A stretch of DNA of 64,000 nucleotides. Origin: Rhizobium sp. 9140 (GTDB lineage: Bacteria > Pseudomonadota > Alphaproteobacteria > Rhizobiales > Rhizobiaceae). Below, in pieces: positions 23,375 to 33,540 of the stretch. Positions within the stretch are counted from its first letter, which is position 1; each line of letters starts with the position of its first letter. A program made the translations under genes and the position numbers. Under the pieces are notes generated by a model. That model was not told where the DNA came from, searched no databases, and saw only the letters and a list, made by a program, of their open reading frames with translations. Location: positions 2,359,501 to 2,423,500 of the forward strand of contig NZ_FJUR01000001.1 in assembly GCF_900067135.1 (NCBI RefSeq), given 5' to 3'.

Positions 23375-24871
23375 GTGGAATTATATCTGAAGGTTCGACT
23401 GGCTTGCTCGGAAGGCATGAGCCGGCGTCAGGCTGCAAAGCATTTCAACATATCGCGCGACAGCGTTTCCAAGATGCTGTCCTATTCGACGCCACCTGGC
23501 TATCAGCGACAATCACCGATCCGGCGGCCCAAGCTGGATGCGTTTGTCTCGACGATCGATCACTGGCTGGACGAAGACAGACAAGTGCCGCGCAAGCAGC
23601 GCCATACGGCCAAGCGGGTGTTTGACCGGCTTCGAGACGAATGCGGGTTCACTGGCGGCTATACGATCATCAAGGATTACATGCGCGAGCGGGATCAGCG
23701 CCGCCAGGAAGTGTTCGTGCCGCTGTCGCATCCGCCCGGCCATGCGCAGGCCGATTTCGGTGAGGCGATGGTGGTCATCGGCGGTGTCGAGCAGAAGGCG
23801 CATTTCTTCGTGCTCGACCTTCCGCACAGCGACGGCTGCTACGTGCGGGCCTATCCGGCGGCAGTGGCCGAGGCCTGGGTCGATGGCCATGTCCATGCGT
23901 TCGCTTTCTTCGGCGCCGTGCCGCAATCGATCGTCTACGACAACGACCGTTGCCTGGTGGCGAAGATTTTGCCTGACGGCACCCGCAAGCGCGCGACGTT
24001 GTTCAGCGGCTTCCTGTCCCACTACCTTATCCGGGATCGCTATGGCCGTCCCGGCAAGGGCAACGACAAGGGGAACGTCGAGGGTCTCGTCGGCTATGCC
24101 CGGCGCAACTTCATGGTACCGATCCCGCAGTTTGCGACATGGGAGGCGTTCAACACCTTTCTGGAGGAGCAGTGCCGGAAGCGCCAGCGCGACAGGCTGC
24201 GCGGCGAGAGCGAGACGATCGGCGAGCGCTTGCGGCGCGATCTGGCTGCCATGCGCGCCTTGCCAGCCTCGCCATTTGATGCCTGCGACCAGGCAAGTGC
24301 CAAGGTGACGGCGCAGTCGCTGGTGCGCTACAAGACCAACGACTATTCCGTCCCGGTCGCCTATGGCCATCAGGATGTGTGGGTGCGCGGCTATGTCAAC
24401 GAAGTGGTCATTGGTGGCCGTGGCGAGATCATCGCCCGCCATCCTCGGTGCTGGGAACGGGAAGACGTCGTCTTCGATCCTGTCCATTACCTGCCGCTGA
24501 TCGAGCAGAAGATCAATTCGCTGGATCAGGCAGCGCCCCTCCAGGGCTGGGACTTGCCGCAAGAGTTCGCTACGCTGCGCCGGTTGATGGAAGGCCGCAT
24601 GGCCAAACACGGCCGGCGTGAGTACGTGCAGGTCCTCCGCCTGCTGGAGAGCTTCGAACTCGCCGATCTGCATGCGGCGGTGAAGCAGGCGATCCAGCTT
24701 GGCGCCATTGGCTTTGACGCCGTCAAGCATCTGATCCTGTGCCGGGTGGAACGCCGGCCGCCCAGACTGGACCTGTCCATCTACCCGTATTTGCCGAGGG
24801 CGACGGTCGAGACGACATCGGCGAAGGCGTATATGCGTCTCCTGTCGTCGGATGCGGGAGAAGTCGCATGA
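23375..24871 (+). CDS. istA: IS21-family transposase IstA
   Basis: The 498-residue DDE transposase begins at GTG 23375 with a helix-turn-helix (SRRQAAKHFNISRDSVSKML, residues about 16-35). The catalytic core contains QADFGE with the first Asp, VYDN with the second and the downstream KGNVEGLVGYARR region with the Glu. A C-terminal Mu-type domain follows. No frameshift or stop is seen. Confidence 0.95.
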   Translation: MELYLKVRLACSEGMSRRQAAKHFNISRDSVSKMLSYSTPPGYQRQSPIRRPKLDAFVSTIDHWLDEDRQVPRKQRHTAKRVFDRLRDECGFTGGYTIIKDYMRERDQRRQEVFVPLSHPPGHAQADFGEAMVVIGGVEQKAHFFVLDLPHSDGCYVRAYPAAVAEAWVDGHVHAFAFFGAVPQSIVYDNDRCLVAKILPDGTRKRATLFSGFLSHYLIRDRYGRPGKGNDKGNVEGLVGYARRNFMVPIPQFATWEAFNTFLEEQCRKRQRDRLRGESETIGERLRRDLAAMRALPASPFDACDQASAKVTAQSLVRYKTNDYSVPVAYGHQDVWVRGYVNEVVIGGRGEIIARHPRCWEREDVVFDPVHYLPLIEQKINSLDQAAPLQGWDLPQEFATLRRLMEGRMAKHGRREYVQVLRLLESFELADLHAAVKQAIQLGAIGFDAVKHLILCRVERRPPRLDLSIYPYLPRATVETTSAKAYMRLLSSDAGEVA

Positions 24872-25626
24872 ACACCCAAGCACCCGAGATCCTTCTCACC
24901 CATTATCTCAAAACCCTGAAGCTGCCGAGTTTCCAGCGCGAGTACCAGAAGCTGGCCCGGCTGTGCGCCACCGAAGGCGTCGATCATGTCGGATACCTCA
25001 CCCGGCTTGCCGAGCGGGAGATGATCGAACGGGACCGTCGCAAGGTCGAGCGTCGCATCAAGGCGGCCAGGTTCCCGGTCGTCAAAAGCCTCGACAGTTT
25101 CGACTTCGCCGCCATCCCAAAGCTGAACAGGATGCAGGTGCTGGAACTGGCGCGCTGCGAATGGATCGAGCGCAGGGAGAACGTTATCGCTCTCGGCCCC
25201 AGCGGCACGGGCAAGACCCATGTGGCGCTCGGCCTCGGCCTGGCCGCCTGCCAGAAGGGCCTGTCCGTTGGGTTCACGACAGCGGCCGCACTGGTCAGCG
25301 AGATGATGGAGGCGCGCGACGAGCGGCGTCTCATCCGGTTCCAGAAGCAGATGGCCGCCTACCAGCTGTTGATCATCGATGAACTGGGCTTCGTGCCGCT
25401 GTCAAAGACCGGCGCGGAATTGCTGTTCGAGCTGATCTCGCAACGATACGAGCGAGGCGCGACCCTGATCACCAGCAACCTTCCTTTTGACGAATGGACG
25501 GAAACCTTGGGGTCCGAGCGCCTGACCGGCGCTTTGCTCGACCGCATCACCCATCACGTCAGCATCCTCGAGATGAACGGCGACAGCTATCGTCTCGCCC
25601 AAAGCCGCGCCCGAAAGGCCGGCTGA
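24868..25626 (+). CDS. istB: IS21-family ATPase helper IstB
   Basis: The 252-residue AAA+ ATPase directs IstA to target DNA. The Walker A motif GPSGTGKTH is near residues 110-118 and Walker B is LLIIDELGF. It starts at ATG 24868, overlapping the istA stop. A longer upstream frame lies inside istA and is not real. Confidence 0.95.
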   Translation: MNTQAPEILLTHYLKTLKLPSFQREYQKLARLCATEGVDHVGYLTRLAEREMIERDRRKVERRIKAARFPVVKSLDSFDFAAIPKLNRMQVLELARCEWIERRENVIALGPSGTGKTHVALGLGLAACQKGLSVGFTTAAALVSEMMEARDERRLIRFQKQMAAYQLLIIDELGFVPLSKTGAELLFELISQRYERGATLITSNLPFDEWTETLGSERLTGALLDRITHHVSILEMNGDSYRLAQSRARKAG

Positions 25627-25645
25627 CGCCCTTCGAAAATCGCAA

Positions 25646-25701
25646 CGCGCGCATGAGACCCCCGCTCGGGCCTAAGCCCTCCCGGCGGTCTCATGCGCGC
25701 G
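25646..25701. repeat. 15-bp inverted repeat (hairpin) in the IS tail
   Basis: CGCGCGCATGAGACC (25646-25660) is exactly repeated in reverse at 25687-25701, around a 26-base GC-rich loop. It lies between istB and the right end. It may end transcription or shield the istB message, but no T-run follows. Confidence 0.7.
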
Positions 25702-25758
25702 CCACAAGTGGCCGACTTTTGCGCCGCCGCGTGGCAGGATTTTACTCCGCCGTTGACA

Positions 25759-25764
25759 CCCAAC
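25759..25764. repeat. Target site duplication, right copy (CCCAAC)
   Basis: Second copy of the 6-bp target sequence, directly after the terminal CA of the IS. Confidence 0.85.
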
Positions 25765-25790
25765 ATCACACGCGCCATCACCATCTCCAT
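25765..25790 (-). pseudogene. Separated N-terminal fragment of the DUF4864 gene
   Basis: Read on the minus strand, ATG codons at 25790, 25784 and 25778 lead to MEMVMARVM, which joins the TTG GGC GTT codons of the left fragment once the IS and one CCCAAC are removed. The GGAG before ATG 25778 could be the original ribosome site. The result is a continuous signal peptide ending in SPGHA. Confidence 0.75.
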
Positions 25791-26145
25791 CAACCGAAGT
25801 CGTAGACCTGAGCTTACGCCGAATATGCCTGATGGGAAGAGGCGGGACGTCGCGTCGATTAGTGCTGCGCTGGAGGTAAAGCGGTAAGGGGCTATAGATG
25901 CACGAGTCGAGGGTGAAGATGCACGAGCTGAAGATCGGCATGTCGCAGTTGGAAATAGAATGTACCCCGCTACACATCGCAATCACATAAGATAGATTAT
26001 GGAACAGATTGTAGGTTCAAATGCCTCAGCATGCCATGTTGCAGCGCGTATTTCGAGGAAGAGACGTCTGCCGACCAATTCCCATTCTCTTGACGCAATG
26101 GCAGCAGCACGTCTAATCCACTGAGAGACTTTTCTTCCCAAAGCG
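25791..26145. other. Intergenic region between IS scar and purC
   Basis: No convincing gene is seen. It would hold the original promoter of the DUF4864 gene (minus) and the promoter of purC (plus). A repeated GATGCACGAG (25897 and 25918) opens a 30-codon frame that has no ribosome site and is probably chance. Confidence 0.4.
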
Positions 26146-27117
26146 ATGAGATTGCCCGTGACCGACACCAACCAGCGTATCCTGTCCGATGCCTTCATTG
26201 CCGAGCTTCCCGGGCGCTACAATGGCAAGGTCCGGGAGAACTATGATCTGGCGGACGGGCGGCGGATTATCATTGCGACGGATCGGTTGAGCGCGTTTGA
26301 CGTCGTGCTCACTGCGGTCCCGTTCAAGGGTCAGGTGCTGACGCAGACGGCGCGGTACTGGTTCGAGCAGACGGCGGATATCTGCCCGAACCATGTGCTT
26401 GAATATCCCGATCCGAATGTCGTCGTTGGAACACGGCTCGACATCCTGCCCGTGGAAATCGTCGTGCGCGGCTATCTCGCTGGAACGACCAGCACGTCGA
26501 TCCTGACGAAGTATCGCAATGGCGAGCGATCCATGTACGGGACGCGACTACTCGACGGAATGAAGGACAACGAGAAGCTCCCGACCGCCATCATCACGCC
26601 GACGAGCAAGGCTTTCGACGGCGGCCATGACGAGCCGCTTTCGGCTGAGGAGATCCTTGCGCAGAAGCTTCTGACGCCGGAGCAATGGGACACGGTTTCA
26701 TCCTACGCGCTGGCGCTCTTCCAGCGCGGACAGGACCTCGCGGCAAAGCGTGGCTTGATCCTCGTCGATACCAAGTACGAGTTCGGTACCGACGCGTCCG
26801 GGCGCATCGTGTTGGCCGACGAGATCCATACGCCCGACAGCAGCCGCTACTGGATCGCAGAGAGCTATCCGGAGAGTTTCGCGGCCGGCGGACGGCCGAA
26901 GAGCTTCGACAAGGATTTCGTGCGCGCCTGGGTGACCGAGCGTTGCGATCCCTACAAGGATCCGATCCCTGCAATCCCGGACACACTGATCGAGCAGACG
27001 TCGGAGGTCTATATCGAGGCCTATGAGACGATCACCGGTGAACGTTTTGAGCCCGATCTGCGCGGCGCAACCGTGCTCGACCGCGTCCGGGACAATCTCA
27101 CGCCCTATTTTGCGTAA
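26146..27117 (+). CDS. purC: SAICAR synthase (long form)
   Basis: The 323-residue enzyme joins aspartate to CAIR in purine synthesis. Motifs are [29 protein letters not shown], and [10 protein letters not shown]. This long form, near 310 residues, differs from the short PurC (about 250) usually found with purS/purQ in rhizobia, so it may be a second copy. It converges with the MBL hydrolase 7 bases downstream. Confidence 0.94.
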   Translation: MRLPVTDTNQRILSDAFIAELPGRYNGKVRENYDLADGRRIIIATDRLSAFDVVLTAVPFKGQVLTQTARYWFEQTADICPNHVLEYPDPNVVVGTRLDILPVEIVVRGYLAGTTSTSILTKYRNGERSMYGTRLLDGMKDNEKLPTAIITPTSKAFDGGHDEPLSAEEILAQKLLTPEQWDTVSSYALALFQRGQDLAAKRGLILVDTKYEFGTDASGRIVLADEIHTPDSSRYWIAESYPESFAAGGRPKSFDKDFVRAWVTERCDPYKDPIPAIPDTLIEQTSEVYIEAYETITGERFEPDLRGATVLDRVRDNLTPYFA

Positions 27118-27124
27118 AGTCGGT

Positions 27125-27937
27125 TCAGTCTTCGACCACGATCTGCAAGCCATCATAGGCCGGCTCCACATGAGCCGGCGTTTCGCGCATGACCGTTTCG
27201 TAATCCAGCGGCACATGCATATGGGTCAGGATGGCGCGTTGCGGCGCGATCGTCTCGATCCAGGCGAGCGACTGGTCGAGCGAGAGATGGCTCGGATGGT
27301 ATTGATATTGCAGCGTATCGATGACGAGTGTCTGCAATCCGCCGAGCTTGTCGACCGTCTCCGGCGGAAAATCGCTGACATCGGTACAATAGGCGACATC
27401 GCCGACGCGAAAGCCGAGCGAGTGGATCGAACCGTGCATCTGCAGCAGCGGCTGGAACGCGATCGTACCGCCTGCGCCTTCGACCTGGAACGGTTGGAGC
27501 GACGGCTCGATCAGGCAGTCCCGGATGATCGGCGGGTAGTTACTTCCCGGCGGCGATTCCAGACAATAGCCGAATCCGTCGCGGATGCGAGCAAGGGTAA
27601 AGGCGTCGGCCCAGATGGGTGTCTGACGCCGGTTGTGGATGACGAAGCCCCGGAGATCGTCGATGCCATGGAGGTGATCGGCATGCGAGTGGGTGTAGAC
27701 CACAGCGTCGAGGTCCTTCACACCGGCAGATAGAAGCTGCTCGCGCAGATCCGGCCCGGTATCGATCAGCACCGAAGTCCTGCCGCCATCCTCTGCCACC
27801 TGCTCGACCAGCAAGGCCGCCCGCAGCCTGCGGTTTTTCGGGTTCTGCGGATCGCAGGCGCCCCAGTCTCCGGTAATGCGTGGCACGCCCGGAGACGATC
27901 CGCAGCCGAGAATGGTGAAAATCCGCCGTGCCGCCAT
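27125..27937 (-). CDS. MBL-fold metallo-hydrolase, PhnP-like
   Basis: The 270-residue protein has the metal-binding motif HSHADH at about 103-108, an early GCGSSPGVP loop, the later VIDTLQ and a final HMH. It resembles PhnP-type phosphodiesterases. ATG 27937 is preferred over the GTG at 27946. It is the last gene of the run metG-tatD-MBL, an order common in Rhizobiales. The substrate is unknown. Confidence 0.88.
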   Translation of the reverse strand: MAARRIFTILGCGSSPGVPRITGDWGACDPQNPKNRRLRAALLVEQVAEDGGRTSVLIDTGPDLREQLLSAGVKDLDAVVYTHSHADHLHGIDDLRGFVIHNRRQTPIWADAFTLARIRDGFGYCLESPPGSNYPPIIRDCLIEPSLQPFQVEGAGGTIAFQPLLQMHGSIHSLGFRVGDVAYCTDVSDFPPETVDKLGGLQTLVIDTLQYQYHPSHLSLDQSLAWIETIAPQRAILTHMHVPLDYETVMRETPAHVEPAYDGLQIVVED

Positions 27938-27950
27938 CGCTGTCACCGGT

Positions 27951-28748
27951 TCAGGAGCGCGGCATCTTGGAAAAGATGCGAAAGGCGTTGTCGGTGGTCA
28001 CCGTGGCGATCCGGTCGATGGAAAGCCCGAGCGTTTCCCCGAGGACCTGCGCCGTATGCGCCACGTAAGCCGGTTCGTTGCGCTTGCCGCGAAAGGGCTT
28101 CGGCGCAAGGTAGGGCGCATCGGTTTCCACCAGCAACCGGTCATGCGGCACGGTGAGGGCGATTGCGCGGAGGTCTTCGGATTTCGGAAACGTGAGAATG
28201 CCGGAGAACGAGATGTATCCGCCAAGCTCCACGCCGATCCGGGCGAGATCGGGGCCAGAGGAGAAGCAATGGAGGATGAAGGGGAATGCCCCCTTCCCTG
28301 TCTCGCGCGTCAGGATCTCCGCCATGTCGTCGTCTGCCGAGCGGCTGTGGATGACCAGCGGCAAGCCGGTTTCCCGTGCAGCGGCGATATGCCGAAGCAG
28401 GCCGATCTTCTGGTCCTCCGGCTTCTGCGTATCGTAGAAATAGTCGAGGCCCGCCTCGCCGATGGCAACCACTTTCGGATGCGCCGACAGCCGAACCAGA
28501 TCCTCCGTCGTCACGTCCAGTTCCTCATCCGCATTGTTCGGATGGGTCCCGACCGAGCAGAACACGTTGTCGTATCGCTCGGCGACCGCAAGGATCGTGT
28601 CGAACCGTTTGACGCGGGTGCAGATCGTGACCAGCTTGTGGACGCCGATCTCGGCCGCCCGGGCAACGATGTCATCCCGCTCGGCCTCGAAATCCGGAAA
28701 GTCGAGGTGGCAGTGCGTGTCGATCAGCAAGGGACGAACCACGATCAT
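27951..28748 (-). CDS. tatD: TatD-family metal-dependent hydrolase / DNase
   Basis: The 265-residue TIM-barrel hydrolase has the metal ligands DTHCHLD near residue 10, [19 protein letters not shown] and the late ETDAPYL. TatD proteins have 3'-5' nuclease activity in repair. Its ATG overlaps the metG stop (ATGA). Confidence 0.93.
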   Translation of the reverse strand: MIVVRPLLIDTHCHLDFPDFEAERDDIVARAAEIGVHKLVTICTRVKRFDTILAVAERYDNVFCSVGTHPNNADEELDVTTEDLVRLSAHPKVVAIGEAGLDYFYDTQKPEDQKIGLLRHIAAARETGLPLVIHSRSADDDMAEILTRETGKGAFPFILHCFSSGPDLARIGVELGGYISFSGILTFPKSEDLRAIALTVPHDRLLVETDAPYLAPKPFRGKRNEPAYVAHTAQVLGETLGLSIDRIATVTTDNAFRIFSKMPRS

Positions 28749-30295
28749 ACCTCTGGCGGGACGTAACGCGGAAAAACCGGCTTCGGCGCTTCGAGCGGCG
28801 TTCCCGAGGCAAGCCGGCCGGCATCACCGAGGAAGGCGAAACTGCGCTGGTTTTCAGGCACGGCCACGAGATCGAGCAGCTTGGCTGCGGAGCCGGGCAT
28901 GAACGGCTGAAGGAGGATCGCCACCTGGCGCACCACATCCGCCGTCACATAAAGAACCGTTGCCATGCGCGCGGGGTCCGTCTTCTTCAGCGCCCAAGGC
29001 TCCTGCCCCGCAAAATAGCGGTCGGCTTCCGACACCACAGCAATGATGGAGGCGAGAACCTTGTGGATGGCGAGCGCGTCCATATCGGTGCGCGTCGAGG
29101 CGTGCAGGGCATCCGCCGAGGCACGCATAGCCTCATCGGCTTCGTTCAAAGGCCCACAGACCGGAATAGCGCCGTCACAGTTCTTGACGATCATCGACAG
29201 GGAGCGGCTCGCAAGGTTGCCGATGCCGTTGGCGAGATCCGAATTGATCCGGGTGGCGATCGCCTCCTCGCTATAGCTTCCGTCCTGCCCGAAGGAGACT
29301 TCGCGCATGAAGAAATAGCGGATCTGATCGAGCCCGAAATGCTCCACCAGATTGACGGGATCGACGACGTTGCCAAGGGATTTCGACATCTTCTCGCCCT
29401 TGTTGAGCAGGAAGCCGTGGGCGAAAACCTTCTTCGGCAACGGCAGGCCGGCCGACATCAGGAAGGCGGGCCAGTAGACGGCGTGGAAGCGGATGATGTC
29501 CTTGCCGATCATGTGGATGCTCGCCGGCCAGTATTTTGCGCGCGGGCCGTCCGGGTCCGTCAGTGCACCGGTGGCGGTGAGGTAATTGGTCAGCGCATCG
29601 ACCCAGACATACATGACATGGGCCGGATCGCCGGGCACCGGGATGCCCCAGTCGAACGTCGTGCGCGACATGGAAAGGTCCTTCAGGCCGGATTTCACGA
29701 AGGAGATGACCTCGTTGCGGCGCTCGGCGGGACCGATGAAATCCGGATTGTCTTCGTAATGCTGAAGCAGCCGGTCCTGATAGGCGGAGAGACAGAAGAA
29801 GTAGCTCGCCTCCTCCACCCATTCGACGGGCGTTCCCTGCGGTCCATAGCGCACGCCATCGGCGCGGATCTCGGTCTCGCTTTCCTGATAGTAGGCTTCG
29901 TCGCGCACCGAGTACCAGCCGGAATAGGCGTCCTTGTAAAGGTCGCCGGCCTCAGCCATCCTGTTCCAGATGACCTTCACCGCCTCATGGTGGCGTGGTT
30001 CCGTCGTACGGATGTAATCGTCATTCGACCCTTCGAGCAGCTTAACCATCTTCTGGAATTCGGCCGCGTTGCGATCCGCCAGTTCCCCAGGCGTCAGGCC
30101 CTCCCGGCGCGCCGTCTGCTGCATCTTCTGCCCGTGCTCGTCCGTTCCCGTCAGGAAGAAGACATCGCGTCCATCCAGCCGCTCGAACCGCGCCACGACA
30201 TCGGTTGCGATCAGCTCATAGGCATGGCCGATATGCGGTCGCCCGTTGGGATAGGCGATGGCGGTGGTGATGTAGAAGGGAGATGTGTCTGTCAT
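28745..30295 (-). CDS. metG: Methionyl-tRNA synthetase
   Basis: The 516-residue class I synthetase has the HIGH-type motif [10 protein letters not shown] near residue 18, WVDALTNYL, and the KMSKS loop at [10 protein letters not shown]. There is no C-terminal tRNA-binding (EMAP) domain, and the zinc knuckle lacks the CxxC pairs, as in the short MetG type. ATG 30295 gives the normal N-terminus; the frame back to 30379 is not supported. Confidence 0.96.
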   Translation of the reverse strand: MTDTSPFYITTAIAYPNGRPHIGHAYELIATDVVARFERLDGRDVFFLTGTDEHGQKMQQTARREGLTPGELADRNAAEFQKMVKLLEGSNDDYIRTTEPRHHEAVKVIWNRMAEAGDLYKDAYSGWYSVRDEAYYQESETEIRADGVRYGPQGTPVEWVEEASYFFCLSAYQDRLLQHYEDNPDFIGPAERRNEVISFVKSGLKDLSMSRTTFDWGIPVPGDPAHVMYVWVDALTNYLTATGALTDPDGPRAKYWPASIHMIGKDIIRFHAVYWPAFLMSAGLPLPKKVFAHGFLLNKGEKMSKSLGNVVDPVNLVEHFGLDQIRYFFMREVSFGQDGSYSEEAIATRINSDLANGIGNLASRSLSMIVKNCDGAIPVCGPLNEADEAMRASADALHASTRTDMDALAIHKVLASIIAVVSEADRYFAGQEPWALKKTDPARMATVLYVTADVVRQVAILLQPFMPGSAAKLLDLVAVPENQRSFAFLGDAGRLASGTPLEAPKPVFPRYVPPEV

Positions 30296-30437
30296 GGCGG
30301 GACTTCTGCAGGTCGGGGTGTCGGGCGTCTTGCGAGCGTGCAACGTCCTTAAACCAATCGCGAAGCGGAGGGAATGCAAGAGGGTGAAAAACCAACCCCT
30401 GCCCTAAGGCGGATCGAGAACCATCCAGCGCAGCGTC

Positions 30438-31481
30438 TCAAACAACGGTTCCCGCCGTCCGGAGGTCGTCGAGAATGGAAAGAACAGTCTGCTTGCGGTC
30501 GAGATTGTAGGCGTCGGCAACCGTCAGCCTCTCGGACAACTCCGACGAAAGCCGCGCGAAACGTTCGGCCGCGGCCAGATCGCCGCCAAGGCCCGCCGCT
30601 TTGGCCTGAGCGTTCACATGGCGGGCAACAAGCGTTGCGAAGAAGTCGAAGATGGTATCGCTGTCCTTGGCGGCAAGAATATCGCCGAGCTTGTGCATCT
30701 CGCGCCGCGCCGGCGCGTCGTCGGGATGGCCGAGCATGTGGTCGAACGCGTCGATGATGTCGAGGCCACCATAATTGACGAGCTTCAGCGCCTCCGAGAC
30801 GCTGCCCTTTGCGGCTGCAAGCACACGCACGCCTCTCCCCCCCTCCAGCCGGATATCGAGATGCGCCAGCGCCCGGGTCATATCGGCATCAGCAAGGGGC
30901 CTTAGCGCCAAAGGCAGGCAGCGCGAGCGGATGGTCGGCAGCAGGCGGCCGGGCGTGTGCGTGAGGACGAGAAACATCGACCGCTTCGGCGGCTCTTCGA
31001 GGATCTTGAGAATGGCATTCGCCGCGTTACGATTGAGATCGTCGGCCGGGTCGATGATGACGATGCGCCAATTTCCGGTGCCCGAGGTCTGCGCGAAAAA
31101 ACGACCTGCCCGCCGCACCTCGTCGACGGTGATCGCGCTTTTCACCTTGCCCGTCTTCTCGTCCACCGGACGTGTGAGGTGCAGGACATTGTGGGACGAA
31201 CCCGCGGCGATCTGCCGGCTGACCACGGAACCCGGGTCGGGATCTGCCATCACAGCCGGTGCGTCGGCCGGCTCGGGATGGCTGAGGATGTGGTTAGCAA
31301 AGCGAAAGGCGAGCGTCGCCTTGCCGATGCCCTCCGGCCCCTCGATGAGGATGGCGTGATGCCCCTTGCCGGAACGATAGCCCGCCGCGAGAAAAGCCTG
31401 TGCCTCTTCGTGCCCGAACAGTGCGCTGTTGTTGGATGGCACGATAGCACCGTCGAGAACATCGGATCGACCGTCGCTCAT
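30438..31481 (-). CDS. holB: DNA polymerase III subunit delta prime
   Basis: The 347-residue clamp-loader subunit has a Walker-A-like GPEGIGKAT near 48-56 and the conserved NAANAILKILEEPP stretch, with TRSRC-type IRSRCLPL. The SRC motif is complete. It overlaps tmk by 4 bases (ATGA), the order seen in most alphaproteobacteria. Confidence 0.94.
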   Translation of the reverse strand: MSDGRSDVLDGAIVPSNNSALFGHEEAQAFLAAGYRSGKGHHAILIEGPEGIGKATLAFRFANHILSHPEPADAPAVMADPDPGSVVSRQIAAGSSHNVLHLTRPVDEKTGKVKSAITVDEVRRAGRFFAQTSGTGNWRIVIIDPADDLNRNAANAILKILEEPPKRSMFLVLTHTPGRLLPTIRSRCLPLALRPLADADMTRALAHLDIRLEGGRGVRVLAAAKGSVSEALKLVNYGGLDIIDAFDHMLGHPDDAPARREMHKLGDILAAKDSDTIFDFFATLVARHVNAQAKAAGLGGDLAAAERFARLSSELSERLTVADAYNLDRKQTVLSILDDLRTAGTVV

Positions 31482-32143
31482 GCCTCTACTCCTGCATCCT
31501 GCCGCTCGGCGATGCGCGCTTCCACGGCTGCCAGCACATCGCGCGCGATGGCTTCCACCGAACGAGAGGCATCAACGACACGACACCGAACGGGATCGCG
31601 CGCAGCAATGTCCAGAAAGGCCTCGCGGCGCTTCTCGTGTGTCTCCAGTTCTTCCTTCTCGAAGCGATCCGGCACGGCATTCGCTACCTCGGCGGCCTTG
31701 GAAGCACGGGCTCGTGCCCGCTCGAGGCCATCGGCCGCAGGCATGTCCAGAATGATAGTGATGTCAGGTCGCAGACCGTTGATAGCCAGCCGTTCCAGGC
31801 CATCGATAAGCGGTTCGGGAAGATTTCCGGTGATGCCCTGATAGACGCGGGAGGAGTCCATGAAGCGGTCGCAAAGGACCATGCTGCCACCGTCAAGCGC
31901 CGGGCGGATCAATGTTTCCACATGGTCGCTCCGTGCGGCGGCAAAAAGCAGTGCCTCCATGCGAACGCCGTGGGATTCAGCAGCACCCGACAGGACCACA
32001 TGCCGCACGGCCTCGGCCCCGCCGGAGCCACCAGGTTCGCGGGTGATGCGCACGGCATGGCCCTGCGCTTCAAGCGCACCGGCCAGAAGGCGGATCTGAG
32101 TCGACTTGCCGACCCCCTCGCCGCCTTCGAATGTCACGAACAT
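31478..32143 (-). CDS. tmk: Thymidylate kinase
   Basis: The 221-residue kinase turns dTMP into dTDP. The P-loop FEGGEGVGKST is near residues 5-15, the DR(F/Y) motif is CDRFMDSS, and a lid region rich in Arg follows. ATG 32143 fits the family; the longer frame to 32236 does not. Confidence 0.95.
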   Translation of the reverse strand: MFVTFEGGEGVGKSTQIRLLAGALEAQGHAVRITREPGGSGGAEAVRHVVLSGAAESHGVRMEALLFAAARSDHVETLIRPALDGGSMVLCDRFMDSSRVYQGITGNLPEPLIDGLERLAINGLRPDITIILDMPAADGLERARARASKAAEVANAVPDRFEKEELETHEKRREAFLDIAARDPVRCRVVDASRSVEAIARDVLAAVEARIAERQDAGVEA

Positions 32144-32346
32144 CGCACCTGCCGTCAATTCATTTGCCTCTATAGCCGCGATTTCCAGTCCTGACGCCGC
32201 AAATGCCACCCCGCATCGCGCAGACGCGGAGAGCATTCCAAGCGGATAAGATCCAGTAGCCTATTGCTCTGCGTCTGAAAACATGCGCGCTGGAAAAGGG
32301 CGCGGAGCCGCTGGACAACACACCGCAGTACCATCGACACGAACCA

Positions 32347-33504
32347 TCAAAGCCAGAAAAATAACAGTTCCTGCAGGGCATCCGCAGCGCGGCTCGTTAG
32401 CGAGCCGGCCTCGACGGACGCGGCCGTCTTCAGCGGCACTTCCCGCAATAACTGCTCCCCGTTCCAGATGCGCAGCGTGCCTGCGACCTGCCCTGCCCGC
32501 ACAGGCACGGTCAACGGCCAGCGATAGACGACACGTGCGGTGAGCTTCGCCGGCGACTTCACCGGCAGGAGGATATCGACAGGCCCCGCGGTCACCAGCC
32601 CGACGGCGGGTCGGTCGCCTCCGTAAACGCTCGCCTCCGCAACCGTCTCGCCCTCAGCGAACAGCCGCTTTTCCGAGAAGTTCGTCATGGCCCAGTCGAA
32701 CACACGCCTTGCCTCGGCCACGCGATCCTTGTCCGTGGCAAGCCCGTTCAGCGCCAGATCGACGCGGCGCCCATCCCGCTCCATAGACGCGACGATGCCG
32801 TAGCCGTAACCCTCGGCAAAACCCGTGACGTACCCGTCAACGCCGACATTCGCGGATATCAGCGGATTCCGGTTTCGCTGGCGGATCTTGTTCCACTCGA
32901 ACTCGGCTTGCCGAAAGAGTGGCATATCATCGGGATAGGCCGCGCGGAGATGGCGCGCGAGCGTCACGAGGTCCCGCATCGTCGTCAAATTGCCTTCCGC
33001 CGGCAAGCCGGTCGGATTGGCGAATGTCGAGGTTTTCAGCCCGATCGCCCGCGCCCGCGTCGTCATGCGCTCTGCGAAGGTGGCCTCACTGCCCACCATG
33101 CCCTCCGCCAGGACGATACAGGCATCATTGGCATATTGCACGACGACGCCCTGAAGCAGATCGCCGACCGAGACTCTGGAATTCAACCCGGCAAACATTG
33201 TCGATGTGCCGGATGGCGCGCCGCCAGTCCGCCAAGCATGTTCGCTGACCGGAAAAAGCGTATCGCGCGAAAGGCTCCCGTCCTTCAGGGCCGAGAGCAC
33301 CAGTTCGACGGTCATCAACTTGGCCATGGAAGCCGGCGGCACGGCCTCGTCGGCCGCTTTCTCAAGGAGAACGGTTTCCGTCAGCGCATCGATGACCAGC
33401 GCCTGGCGCGCCGCGGTGTCGAATTCCTGTGCGCCGGAGGTGGTGCTACCGAGCGCAAGCGCGATCGTCAGCGCCATTGTCTTGCCGAGCGTGCGCCGCT
33501 TCAC
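32347..33504 (-). CDS. D-alanyl-D-alanine carboxypeptidase family protein with altered catalytic motifs
   Basis: The 385-residue exported protein is a DacA/PBP5-type homologue with a signal peptide ending near TSGAQ. The SxxK motif is intact (S59-MA-K62). The SxN motif is YAN (Y124-A-N126), and the KTG motif is VTG (V226-T-G228 in VDGYVTGF), so the conserved Ser and the usual Lys are missing. A C-terminal beta domain and an amphipathic end (LQELLFFWL) are still present. By family knowledge, loss of the Lys should strongly impair peptidase activity. It may be a regulatory or binding paralogue. It lies between rlpA and tmk. Confidence 0.85.
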   Translation of the reverse strand: MKRRTLGKTMALTIALALGSTTSGAQEFDTAARQALVIDALTETVLLEKAADEAVPPASMAKLMTVELVLSALKDGSLSRDTLFPVSEHAWRTGGAPSGTSTMFAGLNSRVSVGDLLQGVVVQYANDACIVLAEGMVGSEATFAERMTTRARAIGLKTSTFANPTGLPAEGNLTTMRDLVTLARHLRAAYPDDMPLFRQAEFEWNKIRQRNRNPLISANVGVDGYVTGFAEGYGYGIVASMERDGRRVDLALNGLATDKDRVAEARRVFDWAMTNFSEKRLFAEGETVAEASVYGGDRPAVGLVTAGPVDILLPVKSPAKLTARVVYRWPLTVPVRAGQVAGTLRIWNGEQLLREVPLKTAASVEAGSLTSRAADALQELLFFWL

Positions 33505-33540
33505 GAAGCCTCCCAGGGGGCCGCCCTCATCCCGCCGGTC

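Larger units (their letters stand above)
23253..25758 (+). mobile_element. Complete IS21-family insertion sequence, 2506 bp
   Basis: The element carries istA and istB, which overlap by ATGA, between inverted ends that start TG and end CA. Left end TGAGAGCGGCGGTGCAAAAT and right end, read inward, TGTCAACGGCGGAGTAAAAT share the CGGCGG core and AAAAT. A second inverted repeat pair, AAAAGTCGGCCAC, lies inside both ends (23315-23327 and 25708-25720). It is flanked by a 6-bp CCCAAC duplication and sits inside a DUF4864 gene. Both genes are intact, so the element could still move. Confidence 0.93.
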
